Shown here: piece after piece, positions 1 to 8,681 of the stretch
Layout of the letters: each line of letters opens with the position of its first letter
How positions within the stretch are numbered: position 1 is the first letter of the stretch
Source of the DNA: Roseovarius litorisediminis
GTDB taxonomy: Bacteria; Pseudomonadota; Alphaproteobacteria; Rhodobacterales; Rhodobacteraceae
NCBI RefSeq assembly: GCF_900172295.1
Contig: NZ_FWFL01000006.1
Span: 62,001 to 126,000 of the forward strand
DNA length: 64,000 nucleotides
Reading direction: 5' to 3'
Program-made: the position numbers and the translations under genes
The notes under the pieces: model-generated
The model's input: the letters and a program-made list of their open reading frames with translations, nothing else
Told to the model about the DNA's origin: nothing
Databases searched by the model: none

Positions 1-700
1 CGCCAAAGAAGCTTGAGATGGCGAAAATCACGATGCGAATGTAGGCGATGTTGACCCCGATCGAGCTGGCCAGTTCCTCGTTTTGCTGCATTGACCGACA
101 TAGGTGGCCAAGGCGGGAATTTACCAGGCGATACAAGGCGGCATAGGTCACGATCATCAGGATGCACGCGGTATAGTAGAAGGCCAGCTTGGTGTTCTCC
201 ATCCCGGCAAAGTCAGGCAGGAGGGGAATGCCAAACACAGATACACCTGATGGCAGCGGAATGGACGAAATCCCCTTGGCCCCGTTCGTGATTGGCAGGG
301 CAAGCGCTGTGAGTGTGACAACCTGCGTCAAAACCAGTGTGATCATCGCGAAATAGACGCCGCGTAAACGCAGGATCGGCATGCCGATCAGGATTGCCAC
401 CAGGGCGGCAAATATCCCGGCGGCAGGCAGCGATACCCAGAACGACCACCCGGCTTTGACGACCAGAATGGCCGAGACATAGGCCCCGATCAGGGCAAAT
501 GCGCCCTGGCCGATGTTGATCCGGCCGATGTAGAATGTCAGCCACACCCCCGCACTTGCGATCGCCAAAAGCGCCACCGATGTCAGTGTAAAATAGAAAT
601 CCCAGCGGCCGGTCGCGCCGATAACCAACGGCACGCCGACGAAGATGGCGAACAGGAAGACGCTGACGCCGACCAGTTGTCTTACGGAAAATCCCAGCAT
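1..700 (-). CDS. livM: Branched-chain amino acid ABC transporter permease LivM (partial, C-terminus off the left edge)
   Basis: The minus strand from the ATG at 700 stays open to the window edge, giving about 233 residues of a very hydrophobic protein. It has the LivM pattern: N-terminal membrane helices, then a stretch containing YIGRINIGQGAFALIGAY, then a cytoplasmic loop followed by SIGVNIAYIRIVIFAISSFF, the coupling-loop region that contacts the ATPase. LivM pairs with LivH to form the inner-membrane channel of a HAAT-family importer. It starts 4 bases after the livH stop, so the two are translationally close. The missing part should be the last third; the ATPase genes livG and livF probably lie further left. 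The family is clear; the substrate (amino acid, urea or amide) cannot be told from sequence. Confidence 0.9.
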   Translation of the reverse strand, partial: MLGFSVRQLVGVSVFLFAIFVGVPLVIGATGRWDFYFTLTSVALLAIASAGVWLTFYIGRINIGQGAFALIGAYVSAILVVKAGWSFWVSLPAAGIFAALVAILIGMPILRLRGVYFAMITLVLTQVVTLTALALPITNGAKGISSIPLPSGVSVFGIPLLPDFAGMENTKLAFYYTACILMIVTYAALYRLVNSRLGHLCRSMQQNEELASSIGVNIAYIRIVIFAISSFFG

Positions 701-704
701 CAGA

Positions 705-1574
705 TCAACCCCACGGCTTGCCCATCAGGCCCTGAGGCCGGATGGCGAGGAAAATCATCAGCGAGACAAAGATCAGCAGATAGGTGATATCGCCGTATTG
801 CGACAGCACGGCAAGGCCGATGGCCTCCATGAAGCCAAGGATGATGCCGCCCCAGATCGCGCCGGAAATCACGCCGGCACCGCCGATCATCACCATCATG
901 AAGGCCTTGATCGAGGTTGGCCCGCCCATGCCAAGGTTTACGCCCGTGATGGTGACCAGCAGCCCACCGACAAGCCCCGCCAGCATCGCGCCAAGGGCAA
1001 AGCCGATCATGGAATACCGGTCAACATTGACGCCCATCAACTGGGCCGCAGTCCGGTCCTGCGCAAGCGCGCGCAGGGCGCGGCCTGTTTTGGTGTACTG
1101 CATCAGCCCGATAAAGGCGACGATCGACAGGATTGCCAGAACACAGATCAGAATACGGTCGTATGGCATGATCAGGCGGAAATCGTAGTTGAACACGCCA
1201 TTGACGATCTTCGGAACACCGCGCTGCTTTTCCCCGAAAACAAGCAGGATTACCGCATCCAGAAAGAACGCGATACCTGCGGCCAGCAACATCGTGCTTT
1301 CTTCGCGGGCCGAGCCTTTTATCACCGGTGCAAACAGGAATTTTTCGATCAGGGCGCCCAGGATGGCCAGCGTCACACACGACATAACCAGCGCAAGAAC
1401 AAATGGTACGCCCCACTGGCCATAAAATGTATAGGTGACGAAACCGCCGATCACATACATCTGCCCATGGGCAAAGTTCAGGACATTCATCAGGGCAAAG
1501 ATCAGGGTCAGACCAAGCGCGATCATCGCATATTGGGACCCCAGATAGACGCCATTGGCAAGTATCTGTTCCAT
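705..1574 (-). CDS. livH: Branched-chain amino acid ABC transporter permease LivH
   Basis: 289 residues, the usual LivH length, with about eight hydrophobic segments. Family features include NVLNFAHGQMYVIGGFVTY near residue 32, the coupling loop around TGRALRALAQDRTAAQLMGV (about 166-185), and the closing RPQGLMGKP. It forms the inner-membrane pore with LivM. The gene sits between the binding-protein gene (85 bases upstream) and livM (4 bases downstream) on the same strand, so this is one operon. A GC-rich hairpin in the 85-base gap may set the excess of binding protein over permease. HAAT-family systems also carry urea, short-chain amides or aromatic acids, so the ligand remains open. Confidence 0.92.
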   Translation of the reverse strand: MEQILANGVYLGSQYAMIALGLTLIFALMNVLNFAHGQMYVIGGFVTYTFYGQWGVPFVLALVMSCVTLAILGALIEKFLFAPVIKGSAREESTMLLAAGIAFFLDAVILLVFGEKQRGVPKIVNGVFNYDFRLIMPYDRILICVLAILSIVAFIGLMQYTKTGRALRALAQDRTAAQLMGVNVDRYSMIGFALGAMLAGLVGGLLVTITGVNLGMGGPTSIKAFMMVMIGGAGVISGAIWGGIILGFMEAIGLAVLSQYGDITYLLIFVSLMIFLAIRPQGLMGKPWG

Positions 1575-1596
1575 GAGTGCTTTCTTTCAGGAAATG

Positions 1597-1619
1597 CCCC
1601 GGGCCAATATGGCCCAGGG
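1597..1619 (-). terminator. Intercistronic stem-loop between binding-protein and permease genes
   Basis: GGGCCA at 1601-1606 pairs with TGGCCC at 1610-1615 across a 3-base loop, extended by CCC/GGG outside one mismatch. It lies between the binding-protein stop and the livH start and has no T-run on the minus strand. A leaky terminator or an mRNA 3'-end stabiliser is more likely than a full terminator. The hairpin is seen directly; the role is inferred from its position. Confidence 0.5.
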
Positions 1620-1659
1620 AAGTTCTGCTTGGGACGAACCTGAAAACAGGCCGGAACGC

Positions 1660-2847
1660 TTAGTCGACTTCAGCGACGAACAGCGTCTCGAATGCACCGT
1701 CCTGATAGACATTGACCACAAGTGGCACAGCAACCTGACGCTTCTGTCCGAAGGATGACATGCCGACATAGCGCAGTTTCGCATCGCCGTTCATATACGG
1801 GTTTGGTGCTTCGAACGTGTCCATCGCCGCCTGAAATGCAGCCACATCGGTCATTGCCGCAGGATCGGCCTTGAGCGTTTCAAGGATGTATTCAAGCGCA
1901 TAGACCTTGGTGTTGGACTCGTCGTTGTATTCGCCAAACATCTTTGTGTAACGCTCGACGAATTCGTTCATCATCGGCGAGGCAAGCTCGGGTGTGGATG
2001 CGCCGCCAACCGAGATAAACCCGTTCGCCAGATCGCCCGCACCTTCGGCCAGAACACCCGCATCCTGTGCGGTTTCCGTCGAAATCACGCCCTCAAAACC
2101 CAGTTCGCGCGCAGAGCGGATCAACTGTGGCGCATTCGCGGGCGACACACCCGACAGCACAAGCAGATCAGGGCGCGTACGCATGACCGGGGTCAACACA
2201 GGGGTAAAGTCGGTGGTGTCGACCTGATAGGTCACATTGGCAGACACAACATCCAGCCCCAAAGCCTTGGCGGCTGCAACACCGCCATCACGCTGGCTGA
2301 GCGGATCGGATTCGTTGGCCGCAATGAAAGCGACGGTTTTGACGCCCTCGTTCTCCATCAGGTATTTGTAGATTGCCGGGCCAGACTGATAATTGGCCAC
2401 CATGCCCAAAACCGCGTTCGAGGCGGGCGCCTGATACAGCGACTTGGGGAAGGCGTAAGGGAAATACATGATCCCGTTCGCCTCAGCGACGGGGCGCACA
2501 GCCGCCGCGCCGTCATCGACGTTGGGGCCCACGACATAATGGATGCCTTCCTGGGCCATCTTCTCCATGCCCGCGATCGCGCGCTTGGGGTCTTTCTGGT
2601 CGTCAAATGACACGATCTCGATGTCATAGGTCGTGCCGCCGATGGTGTATCCTCCGGTCTCGTTGATCCAGGCCGCGCGGGTTTCCATCGAGCGCTGGTT
2701 CGAGATGCCCCACGCTGCTGCCGGGCCGCTGGTTACACCGACAAAGCCGATTTTCAGAACCGGGTTTTCCGCAAAAGCCGCCGTGGCCTGAAACGCGGTG
2801 AGGGCCGCCGCCGTCAGGGCAGCTTTCATAAGGGTTCTACGTTGCAT
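1660..2847 (-). CDS. Periplasmic substrate-binding protein of the liv-type ABC transporter
   Basis: 395 residues. It begins with MQRRTLMKAALTAAALTAFQ, a signal peptide with a likely cleavage after AFA near residue 26. The mature part starts VLKIGFVGVTSGPAAAWG, the standard opening of the LivK/AmiC-type binding-protein fold (Peripla_BP_6), and continues through FDDQKDPKRAIAGMEKMAQEG and VVGPNVDDGAAAVRPVAEANG, where the ligand cleft is formed. It delivers the ligand to LivH-LivM. It is the first gene of the operon and is divergent from a GntR/FCD regulator. Ligands in this family include branched-chain amino acids, amides, urea and aromatic acids; the sequence alone does not decide. Confidence 0.9.
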   Translation of the reverse strand: MQRRTLMKAALTAAALTAFQATAAFAENPVLKIGFVGVTSGPAAAWGISNQRSMETRAAWINETGGYTIGGTTYDIEIVSFDDQKDPKRAIAGMEKMAQEGIHYVVGPNVDDGAAAVRPVAEANGIMYFPYAFPKSLYQAPASNAVLGMVANYQSGPAIYKYLMENEGVKTVAFIAANESDPLSQRDGGVAAAKALGLDVVSANVTYQVDTTDFTPVLTPVMRTRPDLLVLSGVSPANAPQLIRSARELGFEGVISTETAQDAGVLAEGAGDLANGFISVGGASTPELASPMMNEFVERYTKMFGEYNDESNTKVYALEYILETLKADPAAMTDVAAFQAAMDTFEAPNPYMNGDAKLRYVGMSSFGQKRQVAVPLVVNVYQDGAFETLFVAEVD

Positions 2848-2943
2848 TTCTAACTCCCGTTGAATTCGATTTCGACGCCTGGGGCGCCATTATTGGCCGG
2901 CAGTTAGATGGACGCACCATTCATGCCGCCCCTCGATTTCACG

Positions 2944-2990
2944 ATTGTTAACAATTTATGTCAACACATTTCTATGAATTTAGTCGACAA
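2944..2990. promoter_or_regulatory. Two operator-like palindromes for a GntR/FCD-type regulator
   Basis: ATTGTTAACAAT at 2944-2955 is a perfect 12-base palindrome. TAGTCGACAA at 2981-2990 matches the same TTGT-NN-ACAA form with one mismatch. Their centres are 36 bases apart, in the gap between the divergent binding-protein gene and the GntR/FCD gene. Regulators of the FCD branch of GntR commonly bind TTGT-NN-ACAA-like half-sites. Both sites are seen directly; that the neighbouring regulator binds them is inference. Confidence 0.55.
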
Positions 2991-3079
2991 TATCTCGTGC
3001 TTGTCCCTACATTGGCTTGTTCCAAAGCAGCATCAATCACCATATGCTGCCAAATCAATCGGTCTCGAAAGGTCTCATT

Positions 3080-3805
3080 GTGAGCATTAAATCTCGGGCA
3101 AACAGCCAAGATGAAACGGATTTTTCAACTGAACCAGATGAGAACCTGATCGTTGAACGAATCTACAAGGCTGTCATGGAGCAACGCCTGGCACCCAACA
3201 CCAAACTGAGCGAGGCGCGCCTTTGCGAAACTTTCGGTGTCGGCCGAATGCGTGTTCGGCGCGCGCTTTTGCTTCTTTCAAGTCAGGGAATCATCGAACT
3301 GCACTCAAATCGTGGTGCTTATGTCGCCTGCCCGGACAAGGCCGAAGCGAATGACGTATTTGCGGCCCGAATGCTAATCGAACCGCCGCTTGTCCGACAG
3401 CTGGCGGAAGGGCCGAATGAGGTTAGCCTGGCGCTGCTGACAGATCACATCGCGCTGGAAGATTCTGCCCGCGCCCGGAACGAGCGCACAGAGATCATTC
3501 GTCTGTCCGGCGAGTTTCACACCAAACTTGCCCAGGCGACCGGGAACAAGTTCGTCTCCCGCATGATGCGGGAACTTGTCACGCGCACCTCGCTGATCGT
3601 GGGCCTTTTCGGGTCCTCGGAGAACGCAAGCTGTCCTGATGACGAACACAGCAGGATACTTCAGGCGATCCAGTCGCGTGACCCAGAGCAGGCTGAAACG
3701 CTTCTGATAGCACACCTGAACCACATTCAGAGCGGTCTTAACATGGATGTTCGACAACAGCCTCAGGATGATTTGGCCACTATTCTGGGACAATCCCTGA
3801 GGTGA
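3080..3805 (+). CDS. GntR-family transcriptional regulator, FCD (FadR C-terminal) subfamily
   Basis: 241 residues from the GTG at 3080, which has GAAAGG seven bases upstream. In-frame upstream starts (TTG 3017, ATG 3044) lack a ribosome site and encode an unlikely tail. The N-terminal winged helix runs from LIVERIYKAVMEQRLAPNTK through SEARLCETFGVGRMRVRRAL to LHSNRGAYVA. The C-terminal all-helical FCD domain carries the usual metal-ligand histidines in FHTKLAQATGNKF, DDEHSRILQAI and HLNHIQSG. It is divergent from the liv-type operon and two palindromes of FCD type lie between, so local control of that importer is likely. The effector is probably a small organic or amino acid; that is family knowledge, not seen here. 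Confidence 0.88.
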   Translation: MSIKSRANSQDETDFSTEPDENLIVERIYKAVMEQRLAPNTKLSEARLCETFGVGRMRVRRALLLLSSQGIIELHSNRGAYVACPDKAEANDVFAARMLIEPPLVRQLAEGPNEVSLALLTDHIALEDSARARNERTEIIRLSGEFHTKLAQATGNKFVSRMMRELVTRTSLIVGLFGSSENASCPDDEHSRILQAIQSRDPEQAETLLIAHLNHIQSGLNMDVRQQPQDDLATILGQSLR

Positions 3806-3807
3806 CC

Positions 3808-3989
3808 CCCAGCCTTCCAGGCAACTGCCGGGTCAGTTTCTGCCGTCTGAATTCGAAGTCAACGGGTGACAGGATGCCGTTGTTCGTGTGCTTACGCATT
3901 TCGCCTTGAACCCGTGGCAGGGTTATGGCGAAACACTTTAGGCGCGGCGAGTACCAGACGCCTGCGGCTTTATTCCAGATGAGAGGCAC
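3808..3989 (-). pseudogene. Possible transposase C-terminal remnant (IS3-like)
   Basis: The minus strand encodes MRKHTNNGILSPVDFEFRRQ from 3899 downward. This resembles the last 30 residues of IS3/IS481-type integrases, where a (R/K)H-x-x-x-G-x-L-SP-x-(D/E)-(F/Y)-E block closes the protein. Nothing upstream on this strand looks like the DDE catalytic core and no terminal repeats were found, so at most the tail of an old insertion survives. It lies between the FCD regulator and the iron-type permease. The match is short and made from memory of the family, so this is tentative. Confidence 0.35.
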
Positions 3990-4037
3990 AAGGTCGAACG
4001 TCGGACCTTCAGCTGCATAACAGACAATTGCGATCCC

Positions 4038-5705
4038 TTACCCCGGCGTCAGCGAGGTTCCGATCCGCGCTGCGCGCCTGCCCGGCTGCGACGCACCAAG
4101 TGACCGACAGAGGATAATTACCGGGATAAGGCCAAACGCCACCAGCACCAGTGACGGCACGGCGGCCTCGTTCAGGCGCTCATCGGCGGCCAGCCGGTGC
4201 GCCTGCACCGCCAGCGTCGAAAAATTGAACGGGTGCAGGATTAGCGTGGCGGGCAGTTCCTTCATCACATCGACAAAGACAATCAGCAGCGCAGTCAGCA
4301 CGCTTGTTCGTGCCACCGGCAAATGCACCCGCCACAGCAGCTTTGGCCCGGGTTGTCCCAGTGACCGGCCAATCGCATCGAAATGCGCTGGCACCGTAGC
4401 CATGCCGCTGTCATAGGAATTCAGCGCCGCCGCCATGAAGCGGGCGACATAGGCCAGCACCATCAACCAGATCGATCCGGTGATCAGCAGCCCGGTGTTG
4501 ATGCCAAACCGCGCCTCCATCACCGCATCAATGGCATTATCCAGCGCTGCCATCGGCACCATCAGTCCCACGGCGATCACGCCGCCCGGCACGGCATATC
4601 CCAGCCCTGCCCCGATCACGATCAGACGCGATCGCCGCCCCGGGTTGGTGCGCGCGCGAAAACCGATCAGGATCGCGCCAACCACCGTCAGCCCTGCCGC
4701 CACCCCGGCCAGCATGACCGAATTGCCCATCAGGCCCAGATAGCGATCTGACAGCAACGATTGCCCCGAACCGATCGCCATGTGCCCCAGCATGATTACC
4801 GGAATGACAAACCCCAGCAGTACCGGCAACAGACACAGGCATGCCGCCCCCCACCCCACCGGTCCGCGCAGGCGGGGCTTTTCCATCGACTCGAACCGTG
4901 CGCCACGCCCGGCGGTGCGGGCCTTGCCCCGTTGGGCGCGTTCCAGTCCCGCCAACAGCATGGCAAACGACAGCAGGCACAGCGACAGTTGCGCCGCGGC
5001 CGCCCGATCGCCAAGCGAAAACCAGGACTGATAGATGCCGGTGGCAAAGGTCTGGACGTTGAAAAATGCCACCGTGCCGAAATCGGCAATGGTCTCCATC
5101 ACCGCCAGCAGTGCGCCACCGGCAATCGCCGGGCGCGCCATCGGCAGGGCCACCCGCCAGAACGCCTTGATCGGCGACCGGCCCAATGTCCGCGCCACCA
5201 GAAAGGCGTTTGCCGATTGCTGCCGGAAAGAGGCGCGCGCCAACAGGTAAACATACGGATAGAGCACAATCGTCAGCATCATCGCCGCGCCCCCCAGGCT
5301 GCGGATTTCCGGGAACCAGTAGTCGCGCGGTCCCCAGCCGGTCACGTCCCGCAGCAAGGTCTGCACCGGTCCAGGATGATCCAGCAGCGAGGTATAGGCA
5401 TAGGCCAGCACATAGGCCGGAAAGGCCAGCGGCAAGGCCAGCGCCACCTCCAGCCATTTTGAGCCGGGAAACCGGTAGACCGTCACCAGCCACGCGGTGA
5501 CACTGCCGATCACGGCAGTTGAGATCCCGACAATCACCACCAGCGTGAGCGTGGTAAGGGCATAGCGTGGCAGGACCGAGGACAGGATATCGCGCCATGT
5601 CTTCAGATCACCGGCAAAGGCTGCCAAGGCTGCGGCAACAATCGGCGCCACGCAAATCAGCGCGACAATCCAAGCCAGTCTGTGCAGCAGGCGTTCAGTC
5701 AACAA
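4038..5705 (-). CDS. fbpB: Iron(III)-type ABC transporter permease, two fused permease domains (FbpB/SfuB family)
   Basis: 555 residues with about twelve hydrophobic segments forming two permease units. Each unit carries the EAA coupling loop: ARTLGRSPIKAFWRVALPMA near residue 170 and AIGRSLGQPGPKLLWRVHLP in the second half. The fused arrangement and length match FbpB/SfuB ferric-iron permeases, related to ThiP. The start is one of two adjacent TTG codons (5705 or 5702) with GAGGA just upstream; no ATG is available. No iron-binding protein or ATPase gene is next to it: upstream is a divergent peptide-type operon and downstream an IS-like remnant. Its partners must therefore be encoded elsewhere or have been lost. 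Confidence 0.8.
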   Translation of the reverse strand: MLTERLLHRLAWIVALICVAPIVAAALAAFAGDLKTWRDILSSVLPRYALTTLTLVVIVGISTAVIGSVTAWLVTVYRFPGSKWLEVALALPLAFPAYVLAYAYTSLLDHPGPVQTLLRDVTGWGPRDYWFPEIRSLGGAAMMLTIVLYPYVYLLARASFRQQSANAFLVARTLGRSPIKAFWRVALPMARPAIAGGALLAVMETIADFGTVAFFNVQTFATGIYQSWFSLGDRAAAAQLSLCLLSFAMLLAGLERAQRGKARTAGRGARFESMEKPRLRGPVGWGAACLCLLPVLLGFVIPVIMLGHMAIGSGQSLLSDRYLGLMGNSVMLAGVAAGLTVVGAILIGFRARTNPGRRSRLIVIGAGLGYAVPGGVIAVGLMVPMAALDNAIDAVMEARFGINTGLLITGSIWLMVLAYVARFMAAALNSYDSGMATVPAHFDAIGRSLGQPGPKLLWRVHLPVARTSVLTALLIVFVDVMKELPATLILHPFNFSTLAVQAHRLAADERLNEAAVPSLVLVAFGLIPVIILCRSLGASQPGRRAARIGTSLTPG

Positions 5706-6020
5706 GAAATCCTCAAAAAAGCAGCCAATGTCCGAGTCTTTTGATCAGTATTATGTCGGCCTTCCGGGGTCAATCACCCGCGGCGACTTTGGGTAAACAC
5801 GACCAGGCGAATCGCGAAAACGACAGGTCACCGCAACAAATGGAAACCTTTCGCACAACCCGTCGAAGGAATAGTTCAAGCTTTCAGTGAAAAAACGGGC
5901 ATTATTTTCTTTCGTCACGCGCTCTTTACACTTCGGCAAAATCGCGACACCCTGCCGCACATGATCGGACCATCATGCGCCTGCCGCGTGAAAGTGTCCG
6001 GCTAATTCAGGGAGACTCCA
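5706..6020. other. Divergent intergenic region between the iron-type permease and the peptide-type ABC operon
   Basis: 315 bases, somewhat AT-richer than the flanks, holding the promoters of both divergent transcription units. No convincing coding frame or strong palindrome was found. GAGGA for the permease sits at the left end and GGGAGA for the binding protein near 6011. A search with Fur, Irr and RirA site models would be the useful next test. Confidence 0.5.
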
Positions 6021-7559
6021 ATGAAAACACTTCGACAATTAGCAACCGCAACAGCCGTTGTACTGGGCATGGCCACGATGGCCCCGGCACAAACGCTCAA
6101 CTTTGCCTATGACGCCGATCCGGTGTCACTTGACCCGCACGAGCAGCTGTCGGGCGGCACGCTGCAGCTTAGCCATATGGTGTTTGACCCGCTGGTGCGC
6201 TGGAACAAGGAACTTGGTTTTGACGGGCGTCTGGCATCAAGCTGGGAACGTGTCGATGACACCACCATGCGCTTTAGCCTGCGTGACGGTGTGACCTTCC
6301 ATTCCGGCAACCCGATGACCGCTGCCGACGTGGTCTGGACCATCAATCGCCTGAAAGAATCGCCTGATTTCAAGGGCATTTTCGCCGGATGGGTAAGCGC
6401 CACCGCCCTGGACGACACGACGGTCGAAATCAAAACTGACGGCCCCAGCCCGCTGGTACTGCACACCGCCACGTATGTGTTCCCTATGGACAGCAAGTTC
6501 TACGAAGAAGGCGGTGCTGAAATCGTGAAACACGGTGACAGCTTTGCCTCGAAAACCGTGTCGGGCACTGGCCCTTTCACAATTTCCGAACGTGAACAAG
6601 GCGTTAAGGTCGTCTTTCAACGCAACGCCGATTACTGGGACACAAACAGCCCCGGCAACGTTCAAACCGCGATCCTGACCCCGATCAAAGAGGCGCCGAC
6701 CCGTGTGGCGGCTCTTCTGGCAGGCGACGTTGACTTTATCGCGCCGGTTCCGCCCACCGATCTGGAGCGGATCGCCAACAATGACGGCACCGATCTGATC
6801 ACCATGTCAGGCACGCGGATCATCACGCTGCAACTGAACCAGAAGCGCAACGAGGCGCTGGCCAACACGAAGGTGCGTCAGGCGATCGTGCATGCCATCA
6901 ACAACGAAGGCATTGTTCAGAAGATCATGAAGGGTTTTGGCACCGCTGCGGCCCAAATGTCGCCAAAGGGCTATCTGGGTTACAACCCCAACCTCAAGCC
7001 GCGTTATGATCTGGCCAAGGCGCAAGCCCTGATGGAAGAAGCAGGTTATGCTGACGGCTTCAAGGCCACAATGATGTGCCCCAACAACCGCTACGTCAAC
7101 GATTTCAAAATCTGCGAAGCAGCGGCGGCGATGCTGGCCAAGATCAAGATCGACATTGATCTGACCACCATGCCCAAGGCGCAATACTGGCCCAAGTTTG
7201 ACGAACGCGCTGCTGACATCATGATGATCGGCTGGCATTCGGATACCGAGGACAGCGCCAACTTTTACGAATTCCTGGCAATGACCCCGAACGAGGAAAC
7301 CGGCCGTGGTCAGTATAACTCGGGCAATTATTCAAACGCCGAAGTTGACAAGCTAACCGTTGACTCGCTGGTCGAAACCAAGGGCGACACCCGCGCCGAG
7401 ATGCTGCAAAGGGTCGAACAGATCCTTTATGATGACGCCGCGTTTGTGCCGCTGCATTGGCAGGATCTGGCCTGGGCTGCACGCTCGGGTGTTGGCGCCG
7501 AGGCCGTGCTGAACGTGATGAACTTCCCCTATCTGGGCGATCTGGTTATCTCGGAATAA
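6021..7559 (+). CDS. ABC transporter periplasmic substrate-binding protein, peptide/nickel family (SBP_bac_5)
   Basis: 512 residues starting with MKTLRQLATATAVVLGMATM and a signal cleavage likely after APA near residue 23. The mature protein opens TLNFAYDADPVSLDPHEQ, the usual start of DppA/OppA/NikA-like proteins, then LRDGVTFHSGNPMTAADVVW, the SBP_bac_5 signature. Near residues 270-290, QLNQKRNEALANTKVRQAIV is the conserved central block. It should bind a peptide, glycoside, opine or similar ligand in the periplasm for the four-gene translocator that follows. GGGAGACTCC stands just upstream of the ATG. A strong hairpin after the stop probably lowers expression of the downstream membrane and ATPase genes relative to this gene. 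Confidence 0.93.
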   Translation: MKTLRQLATATAVVLGMATMAPAQTLNFAYDADPVSLDPHEQLSGGTLQLSHMVFDPLVRWNKELGFDGRLASSWERVDDTTMRFSLRDGVTFHSGNPMTAADVVWTINRLKESPDFKGIFAGWVSATALDDTTVEIKTDGPSPLVLHTATYVFPMDSKFYEEGGAEIVKHGDSFASKTVSGTGPFTISEREQGVKVVFQRNADYWDTNSPGNVQTAILTPIKEAPTRVAALLAGDVDFIAPVPPTDLERIANNDGTDLITMSGTRIITLQLNQKRNEALANTKVRQAIVHAINNEGIVQKIMKGFGTAAAQMSPKGYLGYNPNLKPRYDLAKAQALMEEAGYADGFKATMMCPNNRYVNDFKICEAAAAMLAKIKIDIDLTTMPKAQYWPKFDERAADIMMIGWHSDTEDSANFYEFLAMTPNEETGRGQYNSGNYSNAEVDKLTVDSLVETKGDTRAEMLQRVEQILYDDAAFVPLHWQDLAWAARSGVGAEAVLNVMNFPYLGDLVISE

Positions 7560-7567
7560 CAAAATGT

Positions 7568-7599
7568 GGCGGGCCGGTTCATGACCGGCCCGCCTTTTT
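7568..7599 (+). terminator. Intrinsic terminator-like hairpin after the binding-protein gene
   Basis: GGCGGGCCGGT at 7568-7578 pairs perfectly with ACCGGCCCGCC at 7584-7594 around TCATG, followed by TTTTT. It sits 8 bases after the binding-protein stop and about 95 bases before the permease genes of the same system, so it is probably a partial terminator that sets the stoichiometry. Confidence 0.85.
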
Positions 7600-7608
7600 C
7601 GCACCTCG

Positions 7609-7634
7609 CATCCCGGACCTGATCCGGGACCTCT
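7609..7634. repeat. Palindromic intergenic element
   Basis: TCCCGGA at 7611-7617 and TCCGGGA at 7623-7629 are inverted around CCTGA. GC-rich elements with this TCCCGGA...TCCGGGA core recur between genes in many alphaproteobacteria and behave like REP sequences. Only this clear copy was noticed here, so calling it a dispersed repeat is an inference. Confidence 0.4.
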
Positions 7635-7694
7635 TCCACCAAACCAGAGGCCTCGGCTCGGGGCCCGGGCGCATAACGGGGACAACCGACGCCG

Positions 7695-8681
7695 ATGCAC
7701 ATCATCGCCTTCCTTATCCGCCGCGCCGTTCAGGCCGTGATCGTGATGTTCGTGATCTCGATCATCGGATTTTCTATTCAGGACAATCTGGGCGACCCCC
7801 TGCGCGAGCTTGTGGGACAGTCTGTTTCCGAAGCCGAGCGTGACCTGATGCGCGAAGATATGGGCCTGAACGACCCTTTCTTTGCCCAGTATGCCCGTTT
7901 TCTGGGCAAGGCTGTACAGGGTGACCTGGGCACATCTTACTTTTTCAAGCGGCCCGCGCTGGCCGTGATCATGGATAAATTCCCCGCCACCTTCGAACTG
8001 GTGATCGGTGCAGTTGTCATTTTCCTGTCGCTGTCGATCCCGGCAGGCATCTATTGCGCCATCAACCGAACTTCGTGGCTTAGCCGGATCATCATGTCCG
8101 GCTCGATCCTTGGCATCTCCGTTCCGGTTTTTCTGACTGCCATTGGCATGGTCTGGCTGTTCGGTGTTGAACTGGGTTGGCTACCTGCCTTTGGACGCGG
8201 TGACGTGTACGAACTGCCTTGGGGCTGGGAAACAGGGTTTCTCACAATAGACGGCCTCAAACATCTGATCCTGCCGTCGATCACGCTCAGTTCAATCATG
8301 CTGCCGCTGTTCATCCGCCTGATCCGCGCCGAGATGATGGAGACGATGGGCACAGATTACGTCCGTTTCGCCCGCGCCAAGGGGCTGTCCACCGCGCGCG
8401 TCCGCTACGTACATGCATTTCGCAACACATTGCTGCCGGTGGTGACGGTCGGTGGTTTGATGATCGGCACGCTGATCGCCTACACCATCCTGACCGAAAC
8501 AGTGTTCCAGTGGCCCGGTATGGGATTTCTGTTTCTTGAGGCGGTGAACCGCGTCGATACCCCGCTGATCATCGCCTATATCATCGTCGTCGGCCTGATC
8601 TTTGTGGTCGTCAACACCCTGGTCGATTTCATCTATACGCTGATTAATCCAATGGTAAAACTGCCGGGAGCCAAAGCATGA
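7695..8681 (+). CDS. ABC transporter permease, DppB/OppB family
   Basis: 328 residues, six predicted membrane helices. The N-terminus MHIIAFLIRRAVQAVIVMFV is typical of DppB-like proteins, and a periplasmic loop contains DLMREDMGLNDPFFAQYARF. The EAA coupling loop is FARAKGLSTARVRYVHAFRN, followed by the family motif ETVFQWPGMGFLFLEAVNR. With the next gene it forms the inner-membrane pore of the peptide/nickel-type importer. Its last codons overlap the next start (ATGA at 8678), so the two permeases are translationally coupled. Confidence 0.93.
   Translation: MHIIAFLIRRAVQAVIVMFVISIIGFSIQDNLGDPLRELVGQSVSEAERDLMREDMGLNDPFFAQYARFLGKAVQGDLGTSYFFKRPALAVIMDKFPATFELVIGAVVIFLSLSIPAGIYCAINRTSWLSRIIMSGSILGISVPVFLTAIGMVWLFGVELGWLPAFGRGDVYELPWGWETGFLTIDGLKHLILPSITLSSIMLPLFIRLIRAEMMETMGTDYVRFARAKGLSTARVRYVHAFRNTLLPVVTVGGLMIGTLIAYTILTETVFQWPGMGFLFLEAVNRVDTPLIIAYIIVVGLIFVVVNTLVDFIYTLINPMVKLPGAKA

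Noticed and set aside
645..1643. 332-residue plus-strand open frame
   Set aside because: It is antisense to livH, polar and without family features; a shadow of the GC-rich codon pattern.
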